From Saccharopolyspora erythraea (GTDB taxonomy: Bacteria; Actinomycetota; Actinomycetes; Mycobacteriales; Pseudonocardiaceae): a stretch of DNA of 64,000 nucleotides. The notes beneath the pieces are model-generated. The model worked only from the letters and a program-made list of their open reading frames with translations, had not been told where the DNA came from and searched no databases. The position numbers and the translations under genes were made by a program. Positions 40,448 to 50,272 of the stretch are shown piece by piece (the stretch's first letter is position 1; each line of letters starts with the position of its first letter). The DNA is taken from NCBI RefSeq assembly GCF_018141105.1, contig NZ_CP054839.1, positions 248,001-312,000 on the forward strand. Reading direction: 5' to 3'.

Positions 40448-41044
40448 GTGTACGAGGGTCCCGTCCAGGACTTGATCGACGAGCTCGGCAGGCTGCCGGG
40501 CATCGGTCCCAAGAGCGCGCAGCGGATCGCCTTCCACCTCCTCGCGGCCGAGCCCGCGGACGTCACCCGGCTGCAGGAGGTCCTGCAGAAGGTGAAGGAG
40601 GGCGTGGTCTTCTGCGACATCTGCGGCAACGTCTCCGAGGAGCCGACGTGCCGCATCTGCCGGGACGCCCGGCGCGACCCGGCGGTGGTCTGCGTCGTGG
40701 AGGAGCCCAAGGACGTGCTGGCGGTGGAGCGGACCAGGGAGTTCCGCGGCCGCTACCACGTGCTCGGCGGCGCGCTCGACCCGCTCTCCGGGGTGGGACC
40801 CGACCAGCTCCGGGTGCGCGAGCTGCTGACCAGGATCGGCCGTGACGAGATCACGGAGGTGATCATCGCGACCGACCCCAACACCGAGGGCGAGGCCACG
40901 GCCACCTACCTGGTCCGCATGCTCCGCGACTTCCCGGGCCTCAACGTCACCCGCCTTGCCTCCGGCCTCCCCATGGGCGGCGACCTGGAGTTCGCCGACG
41001 AACTGACGCTCGGCCGGGCCCTGTCCGGGCGTCGGGCCATTTGA
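40448..41044 (+). CDS. recR: Recombination protein RecR
   Basis: Acts with RecF and RecO to load RecA at gaps. The 198-residue protein shows the helix-hairpin-helix ([20 protein letters not shown]), a C4 zinc finger ([16 protein letters not shown]), a Toprim domain ([25 protein letters not shown]) and the C-terminal [23 protein letters not shown] 40448 lies 7 bases after ybaB. A hairpin overlaps its stop codon. Confidence 0.95.
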   Translation: MYEGPVQDLIDELGRLPGIGPKSAQRIAFHLLAAEPADVTRLQEVLQKVKEGVVFCDICGNVSEEPTCRICRDARRDPAVVCVVEEPKDVLAVERTREFRGRYHVLGGALDPLSGVGPDQLRVRELLTRIGRDEITEVIIATDPNTEGEATATYLVRMLRDFPGLNVTRLASGLPMGGDLEFADELTLGRALSGRRAI

Positions 41045-41112
41045 GGCGCCAGATGGTGCCTCAAATGGCGCTCCGCGCCATTCGGCCGAAGGCCGAATGC
41101 GGAATTCCGGTG
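41036..41112. repeat. Cluster of palindromes at the recR 3' end
   Basis: GCCATTTGAGGC (41036-41047) pairs with 41058-41069 around an AGAT loop. AATGGCGC-TCC-GCGCCATT and CATTCGGCC-GAA-GGCCGAATG follow directly. A related hairpin, TCGGAAGCTCC-AGAT-GGAGCTTCCGA, lies at about 41314-41339. Shared loop and spacing suggest a REP-like palindromic repeat family. Confidence 0.55.
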
Positions 41113-41177
41113 GCGAATGGCGTGGTGGGGCGGCGGTCGCTGGAGCGATCGCACCCGCCGGTGGCGAAAGCGTGATG

Positions 41178-41228
41178 AGGACGGCCCGTTCCAAGACGGC
41201 TGAATGGCCGGTGACGGGCCGTCCTTTT
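41178..41228 (+). terminator. Terminator with U-run
   Basis: AGGACGGCCCGT (41178-41189) and ACGGGCCGTCCT (41214-41225) pair and are followed by TTT. Confidence 0.7.
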
Positions 41229-41874
41229 GGAGTGTTCTGGCCTGATGCATCAGCCCGCACATCCTGACTCTGAAAAGAGCTTGCGGCCTTCGGCCGGACG
41301 GCGCGGGGCGCCATCGGAAGCTCCAGATGGAGCTTCCGACACCGCCGCCCGGATACGTGCCGCCGCGCCGCGTCTCGGCGCGGTGCGGGTGGTTGCCGTC
41401 GACGGCCCCTCCGGCTCCGGCAAGTCGGTGTTCGCCCGCGGCCTGGTGGCCGCGCTGCGCGCGGACGGCCTTCGCACCGCGTTGGTGCCGACCGACGACT
41501 TCGCCACCTGGGACGAGCCGGTCGGGTGGTGGCCGCGCCTGGCCGAGGGCGTCCTCGAGCCGTTGAGGCGCGGCGAGCCCGGTCGCTACCGGCGCACCGA
41601 GTGGCCCGGCGGGAACCCGGTCCTCGGTGCGTGGGTCGATGTCGAGGTGCCCGACGTGCTGGTGATCGAGGGGGTTTCGTCCGCCCGGCGGGCGGTGGCC
41701 GACCGGCTGTCGCTCGCCGTCTGGGTCGAGGTCGGCGATCCCGCGGTGCGATTGGAGCGCGCGGTCGCTCGCGACGGCGAGTGGAGTCGTCCGCACCTGC
41801 TCCGTTGGCAGGAGTTCGAGCGCCGCTGGTTCGCCGAGGACGGTGCGAAGCACCGCGCCGACATCCGCCGTTAA
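41227..41874 (+). CDS. P-loop kinase, uridine kinase-like
   Basis: A 215-residue nucleotide kinase-like protein. The P-loop GPSGSGKS (about 59-66) is followed by PTDDFATWD (about 88-96) and the Walker-B-like DVLVIEGV (about 143-150), all in uridine kinase order. The N-terminal 45 residues overlap a palindrome and are poorly conserved-looking, so the true start is probably downstream of 41227. The substrate cannot be told. Confidence 0.7.
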   Translation: MECSGLMHQPAHPDSEKSLRPSAGRRGAPSEAPDGASDTAARIRAAAPRLGAVRVVAVDGPSGSGKSVFARGLVAALRADGLRTALVPTDDFATWDEPVGWWPRLAEGVLEPLRRGEPGRYRRTEWPGGNPVLGAWVDVEVPDVLVIEGVSSARRAVADRLSLAVWVEVGDPAVRLERAVARDGEWSRPHLLRWQEFERRWFAEDGAKHRADIRR

Positions 41875-41948
41875 CGATCTTCGCCGTTGTCCCGCCAACG
41901 CCGCTGAGCGCCGAAAACGTTGACAACACTGGGAAAAACGGCGATCTG

Positions 41949-41964
41949 CTTAGGTCACCCTAAG
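41949..41964. promoter_or_regulatory. Inverted repeat CTTAGG-TCAC-CCTAAG upstream of the oligopeptide operon
   Basis: Six-base arms with a 4-base spacer lie 93 bp before the operon. A second dyad GTCTCA/TGAGAC is at 42014-42033. Either could be a regulator site. It does not fit the 19-bp DtxR-type iron box. Confidence 0.45.
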
Positions 41965-42056
41965 TAGCTGGATCGTAACCTCAAGACCTCCCGGTGCGCG
42001 AAATGCCAGGTTAGTCTCACGTCACTCTGAGACCTGAGACACACCGAGGTGCTTTG

Positions 42057-43745
42057 ATGAGTAAAGCTCCGTCGACGCCGCACCGGACATTGCGGCGGCG
42101 CGTCGCGACCGCGGGGATCGCCTGCACCATGGCGGTCACGCTCGCGGCCTGCGCCACTTCGCAGCGAGGCGAGAACGCCGGCGGCGAGGGCGGCACCCTG
42201 ACCTTCGGTGCTGCGGGCGCCCCGGACCTGTTCGACCCCTTCTACGCATCCGACGGCGAGACCTTCCGCGTCACCCGGCAGATCATGGAGGGCCTGGTCG
42301 GCTTCAAGCCGGGCACCGCCGAGGTCGAACCGGAGCTCGCCAAGAGCTGGGAGTCCACACCGGACGGCAAGACGTGGACGTTCAAGCTCAATGAGGGCGT
42401 GAAGTTCCACGACGGCACCGACTTCAACGCCGAGGCCGTCTGCAAGAACTTCGAGCGCTGGTACCACCAGACCGGCGCGGGCCAGAACCAGGCGCTCTCC
42501 TACTACTGGATCGAGAACTTCGGTGGGTTCGCCGACGGCCAGACGCCGTCGCTGTACTCCTCCTGCGAGTCGCCGGACCCGGCGACCGCGGTGGTCCACC
42601 TGACCCGCGCGACGTCGAAGTTCCCCGACCTGCTCGGTCTTCCGTCGTTCAGCATGCAGTCGCCGGCCGCGATGGAGCAGTACCAGGCCAACAACGTCCA
42701 GGCGCAGGGGGACAGCTTCTCCTACCCCGAGTACGCCAAGGCGCATCCGACCGGCACCGGGCCGTTCAAGTTCAACGGCTACGACCAGGGCAACCAGACC
42801 ATCAAGCTGGCCCGCAACGACCAGTACTGGGGCGAGAAGGCCAAGATCGGCGAGCTGATCTTCCGGATCATCCCCGACGAGACCTCGCGCAAGCAGGAGC
42901 TGGAAGCAGGCAGCATCGACGGCTACGACTTCCCCAACGCAGCCGACCTGCAGGCACTGCGCGACGCCGGGCACAACGTGCTGGTGCGCGACCCGTTCAA
43001 CGTCATGTACCTGGGCTTCACCCAGAAGAACAACCCGGCGCTGAACGACCTGCGGGTGCGCCAGGCCATCGCCTACGCGCTGGACCGCGACAACCTGGTC
43101 AAGGCCAACATGCCCGAGGGCGCCGAGGTCGCCACCCAGTTCTACCCGGACACCGTCGAGGGCTACGCCCCGGACGTGCAGAAGTACCCGCACGACCCGG
43201 AGAAGGCCAAGCAGCTTCTTGCGGAGGCCGGACAGCAGAACCTGACGGTCAACTTCTACTGGCCGACCGAGGTCACCCGGCCCTACATGCCGGACCCCCA
43301 GGGCATCTACAACGCGCTGGCCGAGGACCTGCGCGCCGTGGGCATCACGGTGAACCCGGTCAGCAAGCCGTGGAACGGCGGCTACATCGACGACGTCGAC
43401 AACGCCCGCGCCGACATCTTCATGCTCGGCTGGACCGGTGACTACAACACGCCGGACAACTACATCGGCACGTTCTTCGGCACGCCCACGAACCGCTTCT
43501 ACACCGCGGGCGCACCGTGGGGCGCGCAGCTCGCCGCCGAGCTGCGCGCCGCCGACGGCGAGCCCGACGAGGGCAAGCGGCAGGCGATGTACCAGCAGAT
43601 CAACCGCAAGCTGCTGGCCGAGTACCTGCCCGCGGTCCCGTTGTCGCACTCGCCGCCCGCGCTCGTGCTCAACGAGCGGGTGAAGGGCCTGGTCCCCTCG
43701 CCGCTGACGGACGAAGAGTTCGCGACGGTGAGCCTCTCCGAGTGA
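42057..43745 (+). CDS. Oligopeptide ABC transporter, substrate-binding lipoprotein
   Basis: A 562-residue SBP family 5 protein (DppA/OppA type). The signal peptide ends in the lipobox LAAC (about residue 32), followed by LTFGAAGAPDLFDPFYASDG, an RQIMEGLVGFKPG motif and VEPELAKSWESTPDGKTWTF. It binds short peptides outside the membrane. ATG 42057 with GAGGTG upstream is preferred to the TTG one codon earlier. It is the first gene of a five-gene operon; a hairpin separates it from the permease. Confidence 0.9.
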   Translation: MSKAPSTPHRTLRRRVATAGIACTMAVTLAACATSQRGENAGGEGGTLTFGAAGAPDLFDPFYASDGETFRVTRQIMEGLVGFKPGTAEVEPELAKSWESTPDGKTWTFKLNEGVKFHDGTDFNAEAVCKNFERWYHQTGAGQNQALSYYWIENFGGFADGQTPSLYSSCESPDPATAVVHLTRATSKFPDLLGLPSFSMQSPAAMEQYQANNVQAQGDSFSYPEYAKAHPTGTGPFKFNGYDQGNQTIKLARNDQYWGEKAKIGELIFRIIPDETSRKQELEAGSIDGYDFPNAADLQALRDAGHNVLVRDPFNVMYLGFTQKNNPALNDLRVRQAIAYALDRDNLVKANMPEGAEVATQFYPDTVEGYAPDVQKYPHDPEKAKQLLAEAGQQNLTVNFYWPTEVTRPYMPDPQGIYNALAEDLRAVGITVNPVSKPWNGGYIDDVDNARADIFMLGWTGDYNTPDNYIGTFFGTPTNRFYTAGAPWGAQLAAELRAADGEPDEGKRQAMYQQINRKLLAEYLPAVPLSHSPPALVLNERVKGLVPSPLTDEEFATVSLSE

Positions 43746-43778
43746 CGTGACGGCGTTGCGCCGATCCGGCCACGGTCG

Positions 43779-43808
43779 TGGCGCTGCCGGTTGTGACCGG
43801 CAGCGCCA
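43779..43808 (+). promoter_or_regulatory. Hairpin between binding-protein and permease genes
   Basis: A perfect 13-bp stem TGGCGCTGCCGGT/ACCGGCAGCGCCA with a TGTG loop and no U-run. Such hairpins often protect the SBP mRNA or reduce permease expression. Confidence 0.6.
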
Positions 43809-43867
43809 TCGGCCTGGACGGGGGCGCAGCGCCCACGTCGCGCACGGACCGACTTTGGGGGACTGAA

Positions 43868-44878
43868 GTGCTCCGCTATACGGTTCGACGGCTGGCGCAG
43901 CTCGTGCTGGTCGTCGCTGTGCTGTCCGTCCTGCTGTTCGCCTGGCTGCGGGCGCTGCCCGGCGGCCCGGTGTCGGCGCTGCTGGGCGACCGGGCAACGC
44001 CCGAGTCCCGCGCGCGGCTCGAGGCGCAGCTCGGCCTGGACCAGCCCATCTTCGTGCAGTACTGGAAGTTCCTGGAGCGCGCCGTCACCGGCGACTTCGG
44101 GACCTCCACCGGCGTCCAGCGCGGTGCGCCCGCGCTGGAGGTGTTCCTGGTGCGCTTCCCGGCGACGCTGGAGCTGTCGATCCTGGCGCTGCTGCTGGCG
44201 GTCGCGGTCGGCATCCCGCTGGGCTACCTGGCGGCCCGCCGCCGGGGGAGCTGGCTGGACAACCTGAGCATCACGTGGTCGCTGGTGGGCGTCGCGGTTC
44301 CGGTGTTCTTCCTGGCGTTCCTGCTCAAGTTCGTCTTCGCCGTCGAGCTCGGCCTCCTGCCCGCCTCGGGCCGCCAGGACACCGGTATGGACGCGACGCG
44401 GGTGACCGGCTTCTACATCCTCGACGGGTTGCTCACCCGGGAGTGGGACGCGGCGTGGAACGCCTTCGTGCACCTGATCCTGCCCGCGATCGCGCTGTCG
44501 ACCATCCCGTTCGCGGTGATCTTCCGGATCACCCGGGCCGCGGTGCTCGACGTGATGGACGACGACTACGTGCGCACCGCGCGGGCGAAGGGCCTGAGCG
44601 CGATGGTGATCAGGACCAGGCACATCCTGCACAACGCGATGCTGCCGGTGGTCACCACGATCGGCCTGCAGACCGGCGCGCTGCTGGCGGGCGCGGTGCT
44701 GACCGAGCGGGTGTTCAACATCCCCGGCATCGGGCAGGCGGTCGCGGTCGGCTTCCAGCGCAAGGACTTCCCCGTGCTGCAGGTCGTGATCCTGTCCGCG
44801 GCGATGGTGTACGTGCTGGTCAACCTGATCGTCGACCTCTCGTACGCGATGATCGACCCGCGGCTGCGGACGCGGTGA
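43868..44878 (+). CDS. Oligopeptide ABC transporter permease (DppB type)
   Basis: A 336-residue inner permease with six helices and the binding-protein-dependent transport signature around DYVRTARAKGLSAMVIRTRH (about 236-255). GTG 43868 has GGGGGA upstream. It is followed 10 bases later by the second permease. Confidence 0.9.
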   Translation: MLRYTVRRLAQLVLVVAVLSVLLFAWLRALPGGPVSALLGDRATPESRARLEAQLGLDQPIFVQYWKFLERAVTGDFGTSTGVQRGAPALEVFLVRFPATLELSILALLLAVAVGIPLGYLAARRRGSWLDNLSITWSLVGVAVPVFFLAFLLKFVFAVELGLLPASGRQDTGMDATRVTGFYILDGLLTREWDAAWNAFVHLILPAIALSTIPFAVIFRITRAAVLDVMDDDYVRTARAKGLSAMVIRTRHILHNAMLPVVTTIGLQTGALLAGAVLTERVFNIPGIGQAVAVGFQRKDFPVLQVVILSAAMVYVLVNLIVDLSYAMIDPRLRTR

Positions 44879-44888
44879 GGGGGCGGAC

Positions 44889-45818
44889 GTGGTGCTGAAC
44901 ACGCGCAGGGCGCGAATCGACGAGCTCGCCGAGAGCACGGCCGACTCCGGGGTGAGCCTCGCCGCGTCGGCTTGGCGGCGGCTGCGGCGCAGCCCGGTCT
45001 TCCTGGTCGGTGCGGCGATCATCGGCATCTTCGTGGTGCTGGCCATCACCGCGCCGTGGCTGGCGCCGCACGACCCCGCGCTGCGGATCCTGGAGCACCA
45101 GGTTTCCCGCGCGACGAACACGATCCCGCCGCCGCAGGACGGGTTCCCGCTCGGCGGCGACCAGTACGGCCGCGACCTGTTCTCCCGGCTGCTGCTCGGT
45201 TCGCAGCAGACGCTGCTGGTCGCGGTGCTGGCCACGGTGATCGGCCTCGGCGGCGGCCTGGTCCTGGGAGTCACGGCGGGCGCGTTCGGCGGCTGGATCG
45301 ACTCGGTGGTCATGCGGGTCGTCGACGTGATGCTGTCGGTGCCGTCGCTGCTGCTGGCCGTCTCGATCGGGGCGCTGTTCGCCAGCCAGACGCAGTTCAC
45401 CGTGATCCTGGCGGTGGCCATCGTGCAGGTGCCGATCTTCGGACGGCTGCTGCGCGGCACGATGCTCGCGCAGCGCGCGAGCGACCACGTGCTGGCCGCG
45501 CGGGCGCTGGGCGTGCGGGAGACCGCGATCGTGTTCCGGCACATGCTGCCCAACGCGCTGGGCCCGGTCGTCGTGCAGGCCACGCTGGTGCTGGCGGTCG
45601 CGATCATCGACGCCGCCGCGCTGTCGTTCCTCGGCCTCGGTGCCGCCGACGACTCGATCCCGGAGTGGGGCCAGATGCTCGGCGGCGCGCAGACCGTCAT
45701 CGACTCGCACCCGCAGCTCGCGTTCTGGCCCGCCGGCTGCATCATCCTGGTCGCGCTGGGCTTCACCCTGGTCGGTGAGTCGCTGCGGGACGCGCTGGAC
45801 CCGAAGAGACGACGCTGA
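44889..45818 (+). CDS. Oligopeptide ABC transporter permease (DppC type)
   Basis: A 309-residue partner permease with the N-terminal extension SAWRRLRRSPVFLVGAAIIG and the EAA-like loop SDHVLAARALGVRETAIVFR (about 197-216). GTG 44889 or 44892 is the start; GAGGGGG lies upstream. Confidence 0.9.
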   Translation: MVLNTRRARIDELAESTADSGVSLAASAWRRLRRSPVFLVGAAIIGIFVVLAITAPWLAPHDPALRILEHQVSRATNTIPPPQDGFPLGGDQYGRDLFSRLLLGSQQTLLVAVLATVIGLGGGLVLGVTAGAFGGWIDSVVMRVVDVMLSVPSLLLAVSIGALFASQTQFTVILAVAIVQVPIFGRLLRGTMLAQRASDHVLAARALGVRETAIVFRHMLPNALGPVVVQATLVLAVAIIDAAALSFLGLGAADDSIPEWGQMLGGAQTVIDSHPQLAFWPAGCIILVALGFTLVGESLRDALDPKRRR

Positions 45819-45835
45819 GGACCTCGAGGACGAAC

Positions 45836-46828
45836 ATGGCGCTGCTGGAAGTCCGCGACCTCTCGGTGGTCTTCGCCCGCAGGGGCGAGCCGCCGGTGAC
45901 CGCCGTGGACGGGATCTCCTTCGACGTCGAACCCGGGCGCACCGTCGGCCTGGTCGGCGAGTCCGGGTGCGGCAAGTCGGTCACCTCGCTCGCGATCATG
46001 GGACTGCTGCCGCCGATCGGCGCCGAGGTCTCGGGCTCGATCACCTTCGACGGCACCGAGCTGCTCGGCCTGTCCCGCCAGGAGCTGGACAAGCGGCGCG
46101 GCCGGGACCTGAGCATGGTGTTCCAGGACCCGCTGACCTCGCTGAACCCGGTGGTCTCCATCGGCGTGCAGGTGGCCGAGGTCATCGAGCGGCACCGCGG
46201 TCTGCCCCGCAAGAAGGCCATGCCGGAGGCCGAGGAGCTGCTGGCCAAGGTCGGCATCCCGGATCCGCGCCGGAGGCTGCGGGAGTACCCGCACCAGCTC
46301 TCCGGCGGCATGCGGCAGCGGGCGCTGATCGCTATGGCGCTGGCGTGCCGGCCGCGGCTGCTGATCGCCGACGAGCCGACCACCGCGCTGGACGTCACCA
46401 TCCAGGCGCAGATCCTGAACCTGCTGACCAAGCTGGTGGCCGAGACCGACACCGCGCTGATCATGATCACCCACGACCTGGGGGTGGTCGCCGGGCTCTG
46501 CGACGAGGTGAACGTGCTCTACGCGGGCCGGGTCGTGGAGCGGGCGGCCCGCCACGAGCTGTTCGCCCGGCCCCGCCACCCGTACACGGCGGGCCTGCTG
46601 TCGTCGATCCCCCGGCTCGACGCGACCCGGGGGCAGCAGCTCACCCCGATCAAGGGCTCGATCAGCGACAACATCCCGTGGGACGCGGGTTGCGCGTTCT
46701 GCCCCCGCTGCCCGAACGCCCTGGACGTCTGCCAGCAGCAGACCCCGGAGGTCAGCGTGGACGTCGGGGCGCGGTTGCTGCGCTGCCACAACCCGGTGCG
46801 GGACACGTCTTCGATGGAGGTGTCGTGA
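45836..46828 (+). CDS. Oligopeptide ABC transporter ATPase (DppD type)
   Basis: A 330-residue ATPase with Walker A GESGCGKS (about 40-47), signature LSGGMRQR (about 156-163), Walker B LLIADEPT and H-loop THD. The C-terminal oligopeptide-transporter domain contains the CxxxC-type cluster CAFCPRCPNALDVC. The stop overlaps a short GTG frame, see below. Confidence 0.92.
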   Translation: MALLEVRDLSVVFARRGEPPVTAVDGISFDVEPGRTVGLVGESGCGKSVTSLAIMGLLPPIGAEVSGSITFDGTELLGLSRQELDKRRGRDLSMVFQDPLTSLNPVVSIGVQVAEVIERHRGLPRKKAMPEAEELLAKVGIPDPRRRLREYPHQLSGGMRQRALIAMALACRPRLLIADEPTTALDVTIQAQILNLLTKLVAETDTALIMITHDLGVVAGLCDEVNVLYAGRVVERAARHELFARPRHPYTAGLLSSIPRLDATRGQQLTPIKGSISDNIPWDAGCAFCPRCPNALDVCQQQTPEVSVDVGARLLRCHNPVRDTSSMEVS

Positions 46829-46899
46829 GCAACGCTTGTTCTACTGCTCGCGGGACCGACCGGGTGCGGGTGTCCCGCAAGACGCAGGAGGTGTCGTGA
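46825..46899 (+). CDS. Possible 24-residue coupling ORF 1
   Basis: GTG 46825 overlaps the DppD-type stop (GTGA), and the frame ends EVS-stop, echoing the end of the gene before it. GGAGGTGTCGTGAG is repeated at both junctions. It may transmit translational coupling. Confidence 0.3.
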   Translation: MSNACSTARGTDRVRVSRKTQEVS

Positions 46900-46948
46900 G
46901 GGGCTTTTCCGCGAGCAGGGCGACCACGACGACCCCGGGGGAGAGGGC

Positions 46949-46952
<4 letters not shown>
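46896..46952 (+). CDS. Possible 18-residue coupling ORF 2
   Basis: GTG 46896 overlaps the stop of ORF 1, and its TGA overlaps ATG 46949 of the next ATPase (ATGA). Together the two tiny frames bridge the 120-bp gap without leaving translated frame overlaps. Confidence 0.3.
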
Positions 46953-48055
<1,103 letters not shown>

Positions 48056-48171
48056 GGAGTGCTTTCCTGAGTGGCGTTGTTCAGGTGGTCACCGACCGCG
48101 CCGCGCCGCGAACCCGGTGCGTCTGCGCTCAGGGGTTTGCGGCGGTCCGGCTCGATCGACACGATGGGATC

Positions 48172-48339
48172 ATGGGTTTCAAGCTGCGCAAGAGCTTCCG
48201 GATCGGCCCGCTGGTGTTTCACGTCACCCAGCGCGGCCTGTCGTCGTGGGGTCTGAAGGTGGGCCGCTGGTCCTGGAACGCCAAGACCCGCAAGCACACC
48301 TTCGACACGCCGGGACCGGGCTACTGGCAGTCGAAGTAG
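48172..48339 (+). CDS. DUF4236 small protein (55 aa)
   Basis: The short sequence MGFKLRKSFRIGPLVFHVTQ, then RGLSSWGLKVGRWSWN, matches the DUF4236 pattern (basic, beta-rich, often at the N-terminus of larger proteins). ATG 48172 is the only sensible start. Function unknown. Confidence 0.7.
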   Translation: MGFKLRKSFRIGPLVFHVTQRGLSSWGLKVGRWSWNAKTRKHTFDTPGPGYWQSK

Positions 48340-48377
48340 CGGCGAGCGGGCGGCTTCGCGCGCCGCCCGCGCATCGC

Positions 48378-49295
48378 TCACCTCGCCGGGGTGAGCACCG
48401 GTCCCGGTTCCGGGAGCTCGACGGGCCTGCCGCGCCGGATGCTGCCGAGCAGCACCCCGCCCACCACGACGGCACCCGCGACCAGCTCGAACGGGTCGGG
48501 CCGCTCGTTCAGCACCAGCCAGGCCGACGTGAACCCGACGACCGGCACCAGCAGGGTGAACGGCGCGACGGAGCTGGCCGGGTTGCGGCCCATGAGCGCC
48601 GTCCACACCCCCGAGCCGATCACCGTCGCGAAGACGATGATGTAGGCCAGCCCGCACAGCGCGTAGAGGCCGGCCTGCGTGGTGAACGACGTCCCGACCG
48701 CCTGCCAGCCCACCACCGGGCCCTCGACGAACGCCGACAGCGCGAACATCGGCAGCGGCGGCACGATCGACATCCACAGCGCCAGGTGCAGCGGGTTCTC
48801 CGGGTTCGCCTTGCGGTTGCACAGGTTGCCGAAAGCCCAGCTCAGCGCGCCGAGCAGGGTCAGCACGACCGGCAGCAGCGCGGCGTCCTGCGCCCGGTTC
48901 CAGCCGATCGCGACCATGCCGAGCACCGCGATCGCGATTCCCAGCCCCTGCAACCAGTTCAGCCGTTCGCGCAGCAGCAGCGCGCCGAGGATCACGGTGA
49001 ACGGTGCCGAAGCCTGCAGCACCAGCGACGCCAGCCCGGTCGGCATCCCGACCTTCATCGCGACGAACAGGAACGCGAACTGCAGGGTCCCGAAGCCGAG
49101 GCCGTATCCGACCAGCCACCGCCACCGCACCTTCGGCCGCGGCACGAACAGGACCGTGGGCACGGCGATCAGCGCGAAGCGCAGGCCGCCGAAGAACAGC
49201 GGCGGGAAGTGCTGAAGGCCGAAGTCGATAGCGATGAAGTTGACGCCCCACAGCAGGACGACGAACAGGGCCAACAACCGGTCTCTGGCAGTCAC
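48378..49295 (-). CDS. EamA/DMT-family exporter
   Basis: A 305-residue drug/metabolite transporter with ten predicted helices and two EamA repeats. It is divergent from a LysR gene 73 bases away, and such pairs usually mean that the LysR protein controls the exporter. The substrate may be an amino acid or metabolite. Confidence 0.88.
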   Translation of the reverse strand: MTARDRLLALFVVLLWGVNFIAIDFGLQHFPPLFFGGLRFALIAVPTVLFVPRPKVRWRWLVGYGLGFGTLQFAFLFVAMKVGMPTGLASLVLQASAPFTVILGALLLRERLNWLQGLGIAIAVLGMVAIGWNRAQDAALLPVVLTLLGALSWAFGNLCNRKANPENPLHLALWMSIVPPLPMFALSAFVEGPVVGWQAVGTSFTTQAGLYALCGLAYIIVFATVIGSGVWTALMGRNPASSVAPFTLLVPVVGFTSAWLVLNERPDPFELVAGAVVVGGVLLGSIRRGRPVELPEPGPVLTPAR

Positions 49296-49368
49296 GCACT
49301 CGATGGTGAGTGCCGCTCACTATGAAGCACAAGCGATATAATTTGCAGTATCCCTGTAGTATTCCTTC
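49296..49368. promoter_or_regulatory. Divergent promoter region of exporter and LysR gene
   Basis: A dyad GTGAG-TGCCG-CTCAC lies at about 49304-49318. TAGTAT (49357-49362) ends six bases before ATG 49369, indicating a leaderless lysR-type mRNA. Confidence 0.55.
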
Positions 49369-50265
49369 ATGGACGTTCGGAGGCTGAGACTGCTGCGCGA
49401 ACTCGCCGACCGGGGCACCGTCACCGCGGTCGCGAAGGCGCTGGCCTACACGCCGTCGGCGGTGTCGCAGCAGCTCCGCGCGTTGCAGGCCGAGGTCGGC
49501 GTCACCCTCACCGAACCGGCCGGGCGGGGTCTGCGGCTCACCGACGCGGGCCGGGCGCTGGCGGTCCGGGCCGACGAGGTGCTCGCGGTGCTCGACCGCG
49601 CCGAGGCCGAGCTGAACACCTACCGCTCCACGCCGCGCGGGACCGTGCGCGTGGCCCTGTTCCCCTCCGGCGCGCTGCTGTTGCTGCCCGGACTGCTGCG
49701 GCGGATGTCGGCGATCCGCGAGGTCTCGCTGGAGTGCCGCGACGTCGACATGACCCCGCCGGAGGTGCAGGCGCTGGTCGCGGACTTCGACATCGTGGTG
49801 GCCCACCGGGACGACCAGGCGCCGCCGTTCGACAGCGAGCGGATGGAGATCACGCCGCTGCTGCGCGAGCCCCTCGACGTCGCCCTCCCGCGCGGCCACC
49901 CCCTGGCGAACCGGGAACGGGTCGAGCTGACGGAGCTGGCCGGCGAGCCCTGGGTGAGCGTGGACATCGGGTTCCCGGTCGACGACGTCCTGCGCTCGCT
50001 GGCGGTGCGCACCGGCACGCGCCCCGAGGTCGTGCAGCGCATCAACGACTTCCGCGTCATCGAGGCGCTGGTCGCCGACGGGTTCGGCGTGGCGCTGCTG
50101 CCGAGGTACACGGTGGACGATCCGCGCCTGGTGCTGCGCCCGCTCGCGGGCGTGCGCGCGGGCCGCAACGTCGAGGCGGTCTCCCGGCGGGGCGCGTCGG
50201 AACGGCCCGCCGTCCGGGCCGTCTTCGACGCCCTGCTGGCCGAAGCGGCGAGCGTGACGGGGTAG
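49369..50265 (+). CDS. LysR-family regulator
   Basis: A 298-residue LysR protein: winged helix (MDVRRLRLLRELADRGTVTA then VAKALAYTPSAVSQQLRALQ, 1-40) and a two-lobed effector domain. It probably regulates the divergent DMT exporter and itself. ATG 49369 is supported by a -10 box at leaderless distance. Confidence 0.9.
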   Translation: MDVRRLRLLRELADRGTVTAVAKALAYTPSAVSQQLRALQAEVGVTLTEPAGRGLRLTDAGRALAVRADEVLAVLDRAEAELNTYRSTPRGTVRVALFPSGALLLLPGLLRRMSAIREVSLECRDVDMTPPEVQALVADFDIVVAHRDDQAPPFDSERMEITPLLREPLDVALPRGHPLANRERVELTELAGEPWVSVDIGFPVDDVLRSLAVRTGTRPEVVQRINDFRVIEALVADGFGVALLPRYTVDDPRLVLRPLAGVRAGRNVEAVSRRGASERPAVRAVFDALLAEAASVTG

Positions 50266-50272
50266 TCGGGCG

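Noticed and set aside
41949-41964. TTAGG..CCTAA as a DtxR/IdeR iron box
   Set aside because: The arms are separated by 4 bases rather than the spacing of the 19-bp iron box, and the operon is a peptide importer.
43499-46789. An open frame of over 1000 codons antisense to the oligopeptide ABC genes
   Set aside because: It crosses four well-supported genes and its sequence is low-complexity Arg/Gln-rich shadow.
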